Position numbers and translations under genes: made by a program | Origin: an uncultured Chloroflexota bacterium | GTDB lineage: Bacteria; Chloroflexota; Anaerolineae; Anaerolineales; Villigracilaceae | Direction of reading: 5' to 3' | NCBI GenBank assembly: GCA_903914955.1 | Contig: CAIWRB010000095.1 | Span: 1 to 43,833, forward strand | Length of the DNA: 43,833 nucleotides | Shown here: positions 7,392-15,559 of the stretch, piece after piece | How positions within the stretch are numbered: the stretch's first letter is position 1 | Layout of the letters: each line of letters begins with the position of its first letter | The notes under the pieces: model-generated | What the model saw: the letters and a program-made list of their open reading frames with translations, nothing else | Databases searched by the model: none | Told to the model about the DNA's origin: nothing

Positions 7392-8417
7392 TTGTTGAAT
7401 ACTTTATCACGGCGAGATTTTTTGAAATTGAGCGGTTTTGGGCTGGCAGGCTTGCTTGCGCCTCCGCTCAATTTTCTTTTGAATGATCCATTCACCGCCC
7501 AACAAGGACGCATCACCACGCGTATGGTCTGGATGTTCGACCGTCCATCCTATGAGGCGCTACAAGTAAAAATATGTCAGCGTGATACGCTGGTGAATAT
7601 CACCAACACCGCCATCAGCAATGATGAAACCTCCCATAATCGTGTTTGGTATGAGATCGGCCAGGAAGGCTATTTGTATTCTGGAAATATCCAGCCCGTC
7701 CGCACGATCCTGAATTTACCGCGCATGGACATTCCTAAAGAAGGATTACTGGCCGAAATAAGCGTGCCTTATACCGACGCGCACGAAGCCGCAGACATAA
7801 CATCCAAAGTTGCCTACCGCATGTATTACGAAACCACACACTGGATTAAATCTGTGGAAACCAACCCGCAGGATGGACAGGTCTGGTATCAGGTACGCGA
7901 CGATAAATGGAATAATCTATATTACGCGCGCGCAGAACATATCCGCATCATCACGGCGGAAGAAATGGCTCCGATCACTCCGGAGATTCCCGCTGAAAAC
8001 AAAAAGATCATCGTACGCCTCAATGAACAGATCGTGGCCGCTTACGAAAATGATTCTCCGGTATTTGTAACGCCGGTTTCCACGGGTGGTATTTTACGGG
8101 TGGGCACATACACAACGCCGAAAGGCTCGTTCATCACGAATTACAAACGCCCCTCCCGCCACATGGCCGCCGGTGACATCGCGGCCAGCGGTTTTGATCT
8201 GCCCGGCGTGCCCTGGGTACAATACATTACAAAAAGCGGAATATCCTTCCACGGAACTTTCTGGCATAATGATTTTGGTCGTCCGCGCTCGCATGGCTGC
8301 ATTAACCTCTCCGCACAAGCCGCAAAATGGCTGTATCGCTGGACCTCTCCCGATGTTTCTCTGGCAAAGGAATTCTCCTACGGTTTCACAGGAACCAGGG
8401 TTGAGATCGTAGTGTAA
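7392..8417 (+). CDS. L,D-transpeptidase (YkuD) with twin-arginine signal, first copy
   Basis: A 341-residue protein. The N-terminus LSRRDFLKLSGFGLAGLLAPP matches a twin-arginine (Tat) signal, so the enzyme is probably exported already folded. Residues 40-210 form two SH3-like beta modules (RVWYEIGQEGYLYSGNIQPV and VWYQVRDDKWNNLYYARAEHIRII). The YkuD domain spans about 215-341, with FHGTFWHNDFG and SHGCINL carrying Cys303. The start codon is TTG, at 7392 or 7395, preceded by AAAGG; no ATG is available upstream of the Tat motif. It is followed 34 bp later by a paralogue of the same architecture. Confidence 0.86.
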   Translation: MLNTLSRRDFLKLSGFGLAGLLAPPLNFLLNDPFTAQQGRITTRMVWMFDRPSYEALQVKICQRDTLVNITNTAISNDETSHNRVWYEIGQEGYLYSGNIQPVRTILNLPRMDIPKEGLLAEISVPYTDAHEAADITSKVAYRMYYETTHWIKSVETNPQDGQVWYQVRDDKWNNLYYARAEHIRIITAEEMAPITPEIPAENKKIIVRLNEQIVAAYENDSPVFVTPVSTGGILRVGTYTTPKGSFITNYKRPSRHMAAGDIAASGFDLPGVPWVQYITKSGISFHGTFWHNDFGRPRSHGCINLSAQAAKWLYRWTSPDVSLAKEFSYGFTGTRVEIVV

Positions 8418-8451
8418 GAATCCAGATGCAAAAGAACGTCTGCTAAAAACA

Positions 8452-9480
8452 ATGATGAAAGACATTCCACTCTCCCGCCGTGATTTTCTAAAACTTTCCG
8501 CTTCGGGCGCACTCGCGCTTGTTCTATCCGAAATAGGCATTGACCGTGCCCTAGCCGCTCCACTCACATCGCAGGGACGCATCACCTGGAGCGGCATTCC
8601 GCTTTTCGACGCACCCTCATTAAATGCAAATAAACTACATCTATTCGGAATGGATCAGGTCATTGATCTCAAAGCCGAGGTGGAGGGTGACACAGGCTAT
8701 GGAAATCCGTTCAATCGGATTTGGTATCAATTGGATGGCGGATACACTTACTCAGGCTGGATCCAACCGGTTGAGACAAAATACCAAAAACCCGTTTATG
8801 AGATCCCCATCACAGGCAAGCTCGGCGAGATCACCGTGCCGATGAGTCTCACTTATGTTGACCCATTTTTTAACGCAAAGAACAAACATCGTTTATATTA
8901 CGGAACCACCCATTGGATAAAAAAAGTAGTAGTAACCCGTGAAGAGAAGAGCATTTGGTACCAGATATATGACAACGTGCTTAAGCGCTCTTTTTACGTA
9001 CCATCCCACAATATGCGCCTCGTTCCGCCCGAGGAACTGACCATGCTTTCTGCGGAAGTTCCCGCCGCTGAAAAATTGATCCACGTCGATCTTGCGACAC
9101 AAATGGTCACCGCCTTCGAAGGCGAAAAACTGGTGTTTTCATCTCGTTGTTCAAGCGGCCAGCAAGGGACGGCTACCCCGGTTGGGAAATACTCCACTTT
9201 TCACAAATGGCCATCCGTCCACATGACGAATCAAGGTGATGCCGTGAATAATATTTATAATCTGGCCGGCGTGCCGTGGTGTTCATTTTTTACAGGTTTC
9301 GGTCACGCTTTTCACGGAGCTTATTGGCATAACGACTATGGCCGCCCGCGCAGTCACGGTTGTGTGAATCTGCCGTCAGCGGATGCCAAATGGTTATATC
9401 GCTGGACCAACCCCCTGGTCCCGCCCGACGAGGATTATTTGTATTTGCCCGGCGAGGGGACACCGGTCATTATCGTGTAA
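8452..9480 (+). CDS. L,D-transpeptidase (YkuD) with twin-arginine signal, second copy
   Basis: A 342-residue paralogue of the preceding gene. The Tat signal is LSRRDFLKLSASGALALVLS followed by a likely cleavage near DRALAAP. SH3-like modules (RIWYQLDGGYTYSGWIQPV and IWYQIYDNVLKRSFYVPSHNMRLV) precede a YkuD domain with FHGAYWHNDYG and SHGCVNLPS carrying Cys304. The two Tat-type copies share the same domain order and an almost identical active-site region, so they arose by tandem duplication, but they differ throughout the beta modules. Two ATG codons, 8452 and 8455, could start it. Confidence 0.87.
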   Translation: MMKDIPLSRRDFLKLSASGALALVLSEIGIDRALAAPLTSQGRITWSGIPLFDAPSLNANKLHLFGMDQVIDLKAEVEGDTGYGNPFNRIWYQLDGGYTYSGWIQPVETKYQKPVYEIPITGKLGEITVPMSLTYVDPFFNAKNKHRLYYGTTHWIKKVVVTREEKSIWYQIYDNVLKRSFYVPSHNMRLVPPEELTMLSAEVPAAEKLIHVDLATQMVTAFEGEKLVFSSRCSSGQQGTATPVGKYSTFHKWPSVHMTNQGDAVNNIYNLAGVPWCSFFTGFGHAFHGAYWHNDYGRPRSHGCVNLPSADAKWLYRWTNPLVPPDEDYLYLPGEGTPVIIV

Positions 9481-9509
9481 CTCAATCATAAAGATCACAA
9501 GGAGTAGAA

Positions 9510-10085
9510 ATGAATCCAGCTTTTCAATTCAATCAATATGTACTCAAACGACAGGTGTTCGCGTTGGCCGGCAAATTCCGTTTCTACGACCCAAGTGGAA
9601 AACTAGTGCTGTTCAGCGAACAGAAAATGTTCAAACTGCGCGAGGATATCCGCGTGTTTTCAGACGAAACAAAAACGCAGGAAGTGTTAATGATCAAAGC
9701 GCGCCAGATCATCGATTTCTCCGCCGCCTTCGATGTTGTAGACAGCGGCATGGGGCAAAAAATTGGTGCGTTACGCCGCAAGGGACTTGCTTCCCTGCTG
9801 CGTGATGAATGGGAAATTCTCGACACAAGTGACAATGTGATCGGGTCGTTGTTTGAAGACAGCATGGGACTGGCATTGATACGCCGCTTTCTTAGCAACC
9901 TCGTTCCGCAAAATTATGACATAACCATGGGCACCGAGCGCGTGGCGGATCTTAAACAAAACTTCAATCCATTCACCTATCAATTGAACCTGGATTTCAG
10001 CATGGATATCAATAAACGACTCGACCGCCGTTTGGGAATCGCCGCTGGAATTTTGTTGGCCGCCATTGAAGGAAGACAGAGTTAA
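9510..10085 (+). CDS. LURP-one-related / tubby-C-like fold protein
   Basis: A 191-residue protein without signal or strong membrane segment. Its pattern (YVLKRQVFALAGKFRFYDPSG, LVLFSEQKMFKLREDIRVFSDE, LMIKARQIIDFSAAFDVVD, IGALRRKG, DEWEILDTSDNVIGSLFEDS, NYDITMGTERVADLKQNFNPFTYQLNLDFS) is that of the LURP-one-related or scramblase-like family, a beta barrel with a central C-terminal helix. Functions in bacteria are not settled. The C-terminal helix LGIAAGILLAAIEG could pass through the barrel. An AGGAG ribosome binding site is at 9500-9504. The stop overlaps the next start in TAATG. Confidence 0.78.
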   Translation: MNPAFQFNQYVLKRQVFALAGKFRFYDPSGKLVLFSEQKMFKLREDIRVFSDETKTQEVLMIKARQIIDFSAAFDVVDSGMGQKIGALRRKGLASLLRDEWEILDTSDNVIGSLFEDSMGLALIRRFLSNLVPQNYDITMGTERVADLKQNFNPFTYQLNLDFSMDINKRLDRRLGIAAGILLAAIEGRQS

Positions 10086-10513
10086 TGCCAAGCCAACCTC
10101 TCTTCGCCGGTCTTGTGATAGACGAATCAGGCCGCCCCGCCGAATCTGCTTTCATTGGAAATGAGCCTTGCTACGTTGTGGATGACTCGGGATTCCGCCG
10201 CCACATCCCTGCCGAACAGGTGGATCGCGCAGTACTCGCTCATATGGCAGAAATGATGAAAGGCAGCGAGGAAATACTTTCAGAGCAAACCGCCAAAATG
10301 CTCGGACAGGACGACCCCTTCTCGAAAGCGATCATCGAACATCAACTCAAACACATCGACAAACAATTCGAAGCACTCATGAAAACCGGCATCCCGGAAG
10401 ATATGCGCGCTTACCTCGGTATGATGGGATTCAAAGTGGTCATCAATTATCACGGCGAGATCGTGCAGGTAGAACAGCCCGGCAGCGCAGGCGGCGAAGA
10501 CGGCGATGAATAA
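10085..10513 (+). CDS. Small protein of unknown function, coupled to the LURP-one-like gene
   Basis: A 142-residue protein that I do not recognise. The first 45 residues (FAGLVIDESGRPAESAFIGNEPCYVVDDSGFRRHIPAEQV) look beta-rich, the middle is helical and charged (AHMAEMMKGSEEILSEQTAKML, AIIEHQLKHIDKQFEALMKT), and the C-terminus ends in a beta hairpin (FKVVINYHGEIVQVEQ) and an acidic tail. No signal peptide or membrane segment is present. Its ATG overlaps the stop of the upstream gene by one base, which argues for translational coupling and for a joint function. Confidence 0.65.
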   Translation: MPSQPLFAGLVIDESGRPAESAFIGNEPCYVVDDSGFRRHIPAEQVDRAVLAHMAEMMKGSEEILSEQTAKMLGQDDPFSKAIIEHQLKHIDKQFEALMKTGIPEDMRAYLGMMGFKVVINYHGEIVQVEQPGSAGGEDGDE

Positions 10514-10519
10514 AATCTT

Positions 10520-10582
10520 TTTGCCACAGAGATCACAGGGAATATCCTTTTCACAAAAGTCTCTGAGCTCTCTGTGGCTGAT
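10520..10582. repeat. Degenerate inverted repeat, dispersed-type
   Basis: TTGCCACAGAGATCACAGG near 10520 and CTCTGAGCTCTCTGTGGC near 10562 face each other as an imperfect inverted repeat with a CACAGAG/CTCTGTG core. It lies outside any gene and resembles short dispersed repeats, as does the TCTGCGTTCTCCGCGTCTC stretch at 27594-27612. Confidence 0.4.
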
Positions 10583-10651
10583 TATTCCAGGAATATAAAA
10601 ATAAATTCATCCGCGAATAGAACGATAATTGGTGATAGAATAACCGAAATG

Positions 10652-10676
10652 AAAAAAGCCCCTAACGGGGTTTTTA
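10652..10676 (+). terminator. Intrinsic terminator, short
   Basis: AAAAAGCCCC, loop TAAC, GGGGTTTTT. The short GC stem with A and T tracts can work in both directions. It closes the LURP-one-like operon and lies 36 bp before the sulfotransferase gene. Confidence 0.65.
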
Positions 10677-10712
10677 TATGTAAGCGTAAAACGCAAGGAT
10701 ATCCACTCGTAA

Positions 10713-11897
10713 ATGAAATATAATTTTCGCCTTTTTTGGCGCACCTTCTATCGCTCATTCTTCGCCGCAAAAAACACGACCGCCCGACTCACTCGAAAAC
10801 GCAGTATCTTTCTTGCGCTGTTCTACATCGTCTGGCCGCTTGGTTCACTCATCCACTGGTTTTTCTTTTGGCTGGATGACATCCTCTTCCCCGCCTACAA
10901 AGATCACCTCATCGAAAAACCGTTATTCATCCTCGGCAATCTGCGCAGCGGATCAACCTTCCTGCACCGCCTGCTTTCACGCGACTCGCAAACCTTCACC
11001 AGTTTAACCACGTGGGATATTTATCTGACTCCGTCTGTCACACAGAAGAAGATAACGCAATTCTTCGCGCGGCTTGACACAAAATACATCAACAACACCT
11101 TCCATCGTCTGCTCCACAAATTTGACGACGCCACGCTCGGCAAATTAAAGATCCATCCCATTTCCTTCTTCCAACCCGAAGAGGACGAAAATATCCATTT
11201 GCATATTTGGGATGGCTACTTCGTCACATTTCTTTTCCCCTTCATGGACGAGATGCCAAACTATCAGCATTTCGACGAAGCGCTCAGCCCCGAACACAAA
11301 CGCAGCATCATGACATTCTACAAGTCGATGGTACAGCGCCACATGTATGCAACGGGCAAGAAATATTATGTTGCGAAGAACCCCGCCTTCAGCGCGAAGA
11401 TCGAAACAATGGCAGAATTCTTCCCTGAGGCGCGCATCATTTACATCGCACGCAATCCATTAGATATGCTTCCATCCACTGTATCCTGGATCAATTATGC
11501 GCGGCGGCAATTCACAGATCCTGTTGACGGATTCCATTATTTGGATGAGATCGTGGATATGACCAAACACTGGTACAGTCATCCGCTTAATTATTTGGAT
11601 GCGCACCCATCGCCCCGCCACCTGATCCTGAAATACGATGACTTGATCCAGCGCCCGGAGCATGTCATCCGCGCGTTCTATGAGCAATTCGGCTATCCCG
11701 ATAAACCTGGTCTGCCTATTATCATTGACCAGGCTGTCAAAGAGACACTCACCTTTAATAGCGACCACACTTATTCATACGAAGAAATGGGATTCACCCG
11801 CGAGCAAATCCTGGAAATGTATCCTGAAATATTCAAACGATTCAATTTTGAAACACGAGAACCGGCAATTAATAAAAACATCAAAGTGGAAATATAA
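10713..11897 (+). CDS. Sulfotransferase family protein
   Basis: A 394-residue protein with the PAPS-binding signatures of sulfotransferases. The 5'-phosphosulfate loop is LGNLRSGSTFLHRLL at about residues 73-87, and the 3'-phosphate motif is IIYIARNPLDMLPSTVSW at about 238-255. It would transfer a sulfuryl group from PAPS to a hydroxyl or amine acceptor; the acceptor is not known. The hydrophobic N-terminal stretch (IFLALFYIVWPLGSLIHWFFFWLDDILF) suggests membrane association, as in Golgi-type or lipid-modifying members. No PAPS synthesis gene is nearby. The gene stands alone between two terminators. Confidence 0.82.
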   Translation: MKYNFRLFWRTFYRSFFAAKNTTARLTRKRSIFLALFYIVWPLGSLIHWFFFWLDDILFPAYKDHLIEKPLFILGNLRSGSTFLHRLLSRDSQTFTSLTTWDIYLTPSVTQKKITQFFARLDTKYINNTFHRLLHKFDDATLGKLKIHPISFFQPEEDENIHLHIWDGYFVTFLFPFMDEMPNYQHFDEALSPEHKRSIMTFYKSMVQRHMYATGKKYYVAKNPAFSAKIETMAEFFPEARIIYIARNPLDMLPSTVSWINYARRQFTDPVDGFHYLDEIVDMTKHWYSHPLNYLDAHPSPRHLILKYDDLIQRPEHVIRAFYEQFGYPDKPGLPIIIDQAVKETLTFNSDHTYSYEEMGFTREQILEMYPEIFKRFNFETREPAINKNIKVEI

Positions 11898-11902
11898 AAC
11901 AG

Positions 11903-11947
11903 GAATCAAAAAAGAGAACTTCAAACAGAAGTTCTCTTTTTTGATTC
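11903..11947. terminator. Bidirectional intrinsic terminator between convergent genes
   Basis: A perfect 20-bp inverted repeat (11903-11922 and 11928-11947) with loop AAACA. The GAGAACTTC/GAAGTTCTC stem is flanked by A and T runs on both sides, so it serves the sulfotransferase gene on the plus strand and lgt on the minus strand. Confidence 0.9.
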
Positions 11948-11959
11948 TTCCTTACCTGC

Positions 11960-13306
11960 TTATTTCGTGCTCTTGCTTTTTGTCTCTGTTCGCTTTGCAG
12001 GGGCTTTTTTATTTGTCGGCTTCGTTGCAGGAGCGATCGCCCTCACAACTGGTTTCTTTGTAGCGGGTGCTTTCGTAGCCGAAACTTTCTTTACGGCCGT
12101 TTTCACCTTGACGGCAGGCTTCTTCGCGGCAGGTGTTTTCTTTCCCTGCAATGGTTTCTTGTCTGGCGCTTTCTTTACAGGCGCTTTTGCCTTCACAACT
12201 GGTTTCTTTCCGGCGGACGCATTCGCCTTTACAATACGTTTCTTCTTTTCGGGCACTGCAACCACTTCTTCTTTCGCTTCGAGAATTACAGACACACCCT
12301 CCGGAATGGCCAGATTTATAGCGGGTTCTGCAGTCGCACCTTTATCCACTTTCTCTAAAACAGCCACACCCTTAACAACAGCCTTCTCGTGATGTACGCG
12401 TGTTTCCTTCCCAATTCGTTTGATCTGATATTTTTCTTCCCAACGATCTGCAATTGTAAAAGCCAGTTTTCGATTTCGTACAAGCAACATCACCACGCCA
12501 GCGACTGCCATTAAGAACGAAACAAGCATTGTATAACTAATAAATGAAGAACCAATACGCGGCTGATCTGGACGGAAAATTTCTATGAACGCGCGCGCCA
12601 ACCCTGCAAGTACCAGCCAACCCGATAAGATCGCACCGGGCTTTATCTTATCCTTATATTGACGGGCGATCCATAATAGCAGCAAAGCCAGCAGAATATT
12701 CAAGATCATCTCATAGGCGAAAGTTGGGTGAAACCGAGTCACCTTGATGTAATCGAGAACTTCCTGCTGAGTATGGCCGATCATATTGACTGGTGTCTGA
12801 TACAGTTGACTCGGATCGATCTTGATTCCCCACGGAAGACTGGTCGGCGGACCATATAATTCCTGATTAATGAAATTCGCAGGCCTCGCCAATGCCTGAC
12901 CTATAAATACAGCCGGGACGATCGAATCCAAAAAGAGCCAGACATCATATCCATTTTTTTTCAAGTAAATAATCAGGGTTATTCCACCAAACAGCAATCC
13001 ACCAAAAAAATGCAAACCGCCGTCAAGGGTGTTGATGACCTGCCAAAAGCTTGGATTTTCGGTGTAATAAGTGCTACCGCTCAATACATTACTCGCCACA
13101 TACCATAAACGCGCGCCTAGTATCCCGAAAGGCAAAACCCACACCATCGCATCCCAAATTACATCGCCATTCTCACCACGACGCTTGATCTCACGCTCTG
13201 CAATAAAGGCGCCTACAACTGCACCGAACATGACCAGCACACCATACCAGCGCAGTACGATATTCCAGTTAATTAATTTAAAAGAAAAGATGATCGGGTC
13301 TATCAT
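11960..13306 (-). CDS. lgt: Prolipoprotein diacylglyceryl transferase Lgt with a Lys/Ala/Pro-rich C-terminal tail
   Basis: A 448-residue protein. Residues 1-280 are the multi-spanning Lgt core that transfers diacylglycerol from phosphatidylglycerol to the lipobox cysteine. Visible motifs are GGLHFFGGLLFGG (97-109), Arg141-Pro-Ala-Asn144-Phe-Ile-Asn147 in the signature loop (usually GRxGNFxN, here with Ala in place of the Gly before Asn), HPTFAYEM (193-200) and EIFRPDQPRIG. Residues 353-448 add a basic low-complexity tail of repeated AKKP, KAPVKK and ATKKP blocks, similar in composition to histone H1 tails. Such a tail is not part of the usual 260-300 residue family. Several lipoproteins in the window would be substrates. 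Confidence 0.88.
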   Translation of the reverse strand: MIDPIIFSFKLINWNIVLRWYGVLVMFGAVVGAFIAEREIKRRGENGDVIWDAMVWVLPFGILGARLWYVASNVLSGSTYYTENPSFWQVINTLDGGLHFFGGLLFGGITLIIYLKKNGYDVWLFLDSIVPAVFIGQALARPANFINQELYGPPTSLPWGIKIDPSQLYQTPVNMIGHTQQEVLDYIKVTRFHPTFAYEMILNILLALLLLWIARQYKDKIKPGAILSGWLVLAGLARAFIEIFRPDQPRIGSSFISYTMLVSFLMAVAGVVMLLVRNRKLAFTIADRWEEKYQIKRIGKETRVHHEKAVVKGVAVLEKVDKGATAEPAINLAIPEGVSVILEAKEEVVAVPEKKKRIVKANASAGKKPVVKAKAPVKKAPDKKPLQGKKTPAAKKPAVKVKTAVKKVSATKAPATKKPVVRAIAPATKPTNKKAPAKRTETKSKSTK

Positions 13307-13665
13307 TTATTACCTCTGATTTAAGTTTTGGCGATTATATCATCCAAATATGAAGAATTTTATCCGTCCCTGAAGACTCAGATCGAATAGATGTATAAAG
13401 ATGATTTCCTTGACGAATACTTTTTTTCTACGTAACCACGAAACCTACAGATGAATAAAAACTAAAATCAGAATCGCCAGCCAGACTGGATCATATACAG
13501 AATGGATAAATAAGATAAAAACTGTAATAAATATTCATATTGCACAACAAAAGAAGGGATGTTTGTCATTCCGCAAAGTGACCAATGACACATCAAAAAA
13601 TAAGACGATATTCTTACAATAGCCGTCAACGTTGACTCCTGCAATCAAGATTACTGGATAATTTT
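13307..13665. other. Gene-free intergenic region upstream of the rrf2 cluster
   Basis: No convincing gene in these 359 bases. It separates the divergent lgt and rrf2 genes, so it should hold promoters for both. It contains two inverted repeats: TGTCATT (13564-13570) with AATGACA (13584-13590), and the palindrome at 13625-13636 listed separately. Confidence 0.6.
13625..13636. promoter_or_regulatory. Candidate operator: perfect 12-bp palindrome upstream of rrf2
   Basis: GTCAACGTTGAC is a perfect palindrome 29 bp before the rrf2 start. It overlaps TTGACT (13632-13637), which with GATAAT (13657-13662, 19-bp spacer) could be a weak promoter. A dimeric Rrf2 regulator binding here would block it; this is inference. 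Confidence 0.45.
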
Positions 13666-14169
13666 ATGCTTCGAATAAACCGACAAACCGATTACGCTGT
13701 TCGCGTCATACTTTCCCTCTCGAAAAAGGCTCAAGGAAGCCGTGTATCAACATCCAAGATCGGCCGCGAAATGCTCATCCCACCCGCACTTCTCCAGCGC
13801 ATCGTTGCTCAGTTGGCAGGCGGCGGATTCATTAATACCCAAGCCGGGCGCGATGGCGGCATCACCCTCGCTCATGAACCAAAAGAGATCAGTCTGCTTG
13901 AAGTTGTTGAACACTTTGAGGGCGAACTTTATCTTTCCGACTGCATCCTAAAACCCGGCGATTGTCCATTTGAAATGCGCTGTCCAGTCCACTGTCAATG
14001 GGTACGGCTGAAAAATATGCTCCGCGATGAAATGGCGCGCATCACTTTTCAACAACTTGTGGAGGAAGGCAGCCTGATCGAATCTAATCTGACAAAAAAC
14101 ACTTCAAACCGCCCGAAACCTGTTCCAATTACGAACAATATTTTGCTTCCCGAAGAAACTCCTGCATGA
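13666..14169 (+). CDS. Rrf2-family transcriptional regulator, likely Fe-S sensing
   Basis: A 167-residue protein with the Rrf2 winged-helix N-terminus (MLRINRQTDYAVRVILSLS, ISTSKIGREMLIPPALLQRIVAQL, GGFINTQAGRDGGITLA). Cysteines at 93, 100, 106 and 110 sit in the wing-to-helix loop, close to where IscR and NsrR bind a 2Fe-2S or 4Fe-4S cluster. The stop overlaps the next start (ATGA at 14166-14169), so it is the first gene of the oxidase operon and probably controls it in response to NO, oxygen or Fe-S status. No Shine-Dalgarno sequence precedes the ATG, and a -10-like GATAAT only a few bases upstream suggests a leaderless message. Confidence 0.85.
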   Translation: MLRINRQTDYAVRVILSLSKKAQGSRVSTSKIGREMLIPPALLQRIVAQLAGGGFINTQAGRDGGITLAHEPKEISLLEVVEHFEGELYLSDCILKPGDCPFEMRCPVHCQWVRLKNMLRDEMARITFQQLVEEGSLIESNLTKNTSNRPKPVPITNNILLPEETPA

Positions 14170-14840
14170 ACAAGTATTTGCTAAACGGCCTATATTTTCT
14201 GTTTGCCATTATCATAATTTCAGCTTTTGCATTCAAACTATTCCAGCCGATAAAAGTTTTACCGCGCATGCAACTTGCGCCTGCTTTTAACCTTACAGAT
14301 CAAAACGACGCCCGCCTCACCAGCGAAGAATTGCGTGGAAAATTCGTTCTTTATAATTTTACATATGTCAATTGCCCTGCTCCCTGTTACAACCTCAACA
14401 AAACCATGCAGGAAGTGCAAACTCGTTTAAGTGAAGCGGAACTGGGCGACATTCAGGTTGAGTTCATCACGATATCATTTGACCCGGACCGCGACACCTC
14501 CGCAGTTTTAAGAACCTACGCTGACTCGATTGGCGCAGATACAAAACAATGGAGTTTTGCCACCAATACAAACAAAGCCCTGCTAAAAACCATCATCGGC
14601 TCTGGCTTTGAAACCTACTATGAAGACAAAGGGGATGGAAAATTTGCATTCGACCCATCTTTTGTGCTTGTGGATGGCTGGGGCATTGTACGCGCTGAAT
14701 ACCGCTATCAAACAGAAGTTTCTGATGCAGATCGAATCATTCGCCACCTAAGCGTACTTGCAGAAGAAGTCCGTAACAGCACTGGCACGGCGAAATTGGC
14801 ATATGAAGCTGCTCACTTATTTTTATGTTACGCACCATAA
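14166..14840 (+). CDS. SCO1/SenC-type protein with incomplete copper site
   Basis: A 224-residue membrane-anchored thioredoxin-fold protein (N-terminal anchor YLLNGLYFLFAIIIISAFAF). The CxxxC copper-binding pair is Cys70 and Cys74 in NCPAPC. SCO proteins carry copper to, or reduce cysteines of, the CuA site of oxidase subunit II. The distal histidine, normally just before the LxxD strand, is absent: the sequence there is FAFDPSFVLVDGWG. It may therefore act as a thiol reductase and not a copper donor. It is translationally coupled to rrf2. Confidence 0.82.
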   Translation: MNKYLLNGLYFLFAIIIISAFAFKLFQPIKVLPRMQLAPAFNLTDQNDARLTSEELRGKFVLYNFTYVNCPAPCYNLNKTMQEVQTRLSEAELGDIQVEFITISFDPDRDTSAVLRTYADSIGADTKQWSFATNTNKALLKTIIGSGFETYYEDKGDGKFAFDPSFVLVDGWGIVRAEYRYQTEVSDADRIIRHLSVLAEEVRNSTGTAKLAYEAAHLFLCYAP

Positions 14841-14858
14841 TCAGGAACCAAATCATTA

Positions 14859-15446
14859 ATGAAGCTCAAAATTGGAATTGCCATCACTATCTTTTTCACA
14901 GGACTGGCTCTGGGTGTTTACTTTTTCAGCCCGCACACTTTCCACGGGACGGTCATTCAATCGCCAAATCCATCCTTTGATTTCACGTTGACTGGCGCGG
15001 ATGGCGATGTTTCATTAAGTGATTTTCGCGGCAAGCTTGTTGTTATATATTTCGGTTACACCTTCTGCCCTGATATTTGTCCCGCCACATTAGCCAATGT
15101 TGGACAAGCATTGCGCCGCATGAATGAAAATCAGTCAAAAAATGTTCAATTAATAATGATCTCGCTCGACCCGGAACGTGACACACCGAAGAAACTGTCT
15201 GAATATGTTGTGCATTTTTATCCATCCTTTATTGGTATCACTGGCTCAAATGAAAAACTGGCAGAGGTCACATCTCTTTACGGCATTTTCTACGAAAAAA
15301 GCGCGGGCAGTACAACAGAAAACTATACGATAGATCATACTGCCACCCTCTTAGTAATTGACCGTGAAGGGTATCTAAAATTAGTATTTCCATTTGGCGT
15401 GACCGTGGATGAGATCGCCGATGATCTGAAATATATGTTAAGGTAA
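14859..15446 (+). CDS. SCO1/SenC copper chaperone for cytochrome oxidase
   Basis: A 195-residue membrane-anchored protein with a complete SCO copper site: Cys70 and Cys74 in FCPDIC and His160 in IDHTATLLVID. The N-terminal anchor is GIAITIFFTGLALGVYFF. This is the likely CuA-site metallochaperone for subunit II three genes downstream. With the preceding SCO-like protein it forms a pair, one with and one without the distal histidine, suggesting a division of labour between copper delivery and disulfide reduction (inference from SCO/TlpA pairs in other bacteria). Confidence 0.88.
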   Translation: MKLKIGIAITIFFTGLALGVYFFSPHTFHGTVIQSPNPSFDFTLTGADGDVSLSDFRGKLVVIYFGYTFCPDICPATLANVGQALRRMNENQSKNVQLIMISLDPERDTPKKLSEYVVHFYPSFIGITGSNEKLAEVTSLYGIFYEKSAGSTTENYTIDHTATLLVIDREGYLKLVFPFGVTVDEIADDLKYMLR

Positions 15447-15481
15447 TAACGGAGGTGTCACTGCAACAGCTTAAGAGAATC

Positions 15482-15530
15482 CACTTTTCAAATCCGCAGT
15501 TTGAGTGGCCGCATGAAGCGGCAGTTTTAA
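15482..15530 (+). other. Hairpin in the intergenic region before the oxidase subunits
   Basis: GCCGC (15508-15512), loop ATGAA, GCGGC (15518-15522), followed by AGTTTTAA. A second pairing, CCACT near 15480 with AGTGG near 15504, is possible. It may be a weak terminator or an RNA processing site between the chaperone genes and the oxidase structural genes. Confidence 0.35.
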
Positions 15531-15559
15531 AATCCATTATTTCATAAGGAGAATGAAAC

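Noticed and set aside
11967-12392. Plus-strand open frame of 141 codons, hydrophobic and repetitive
   Set aside because: It is the complement of the repetitive Lys/Ala-rich tail of lgt; the low-complexity coding on the other strand creates the open frame.
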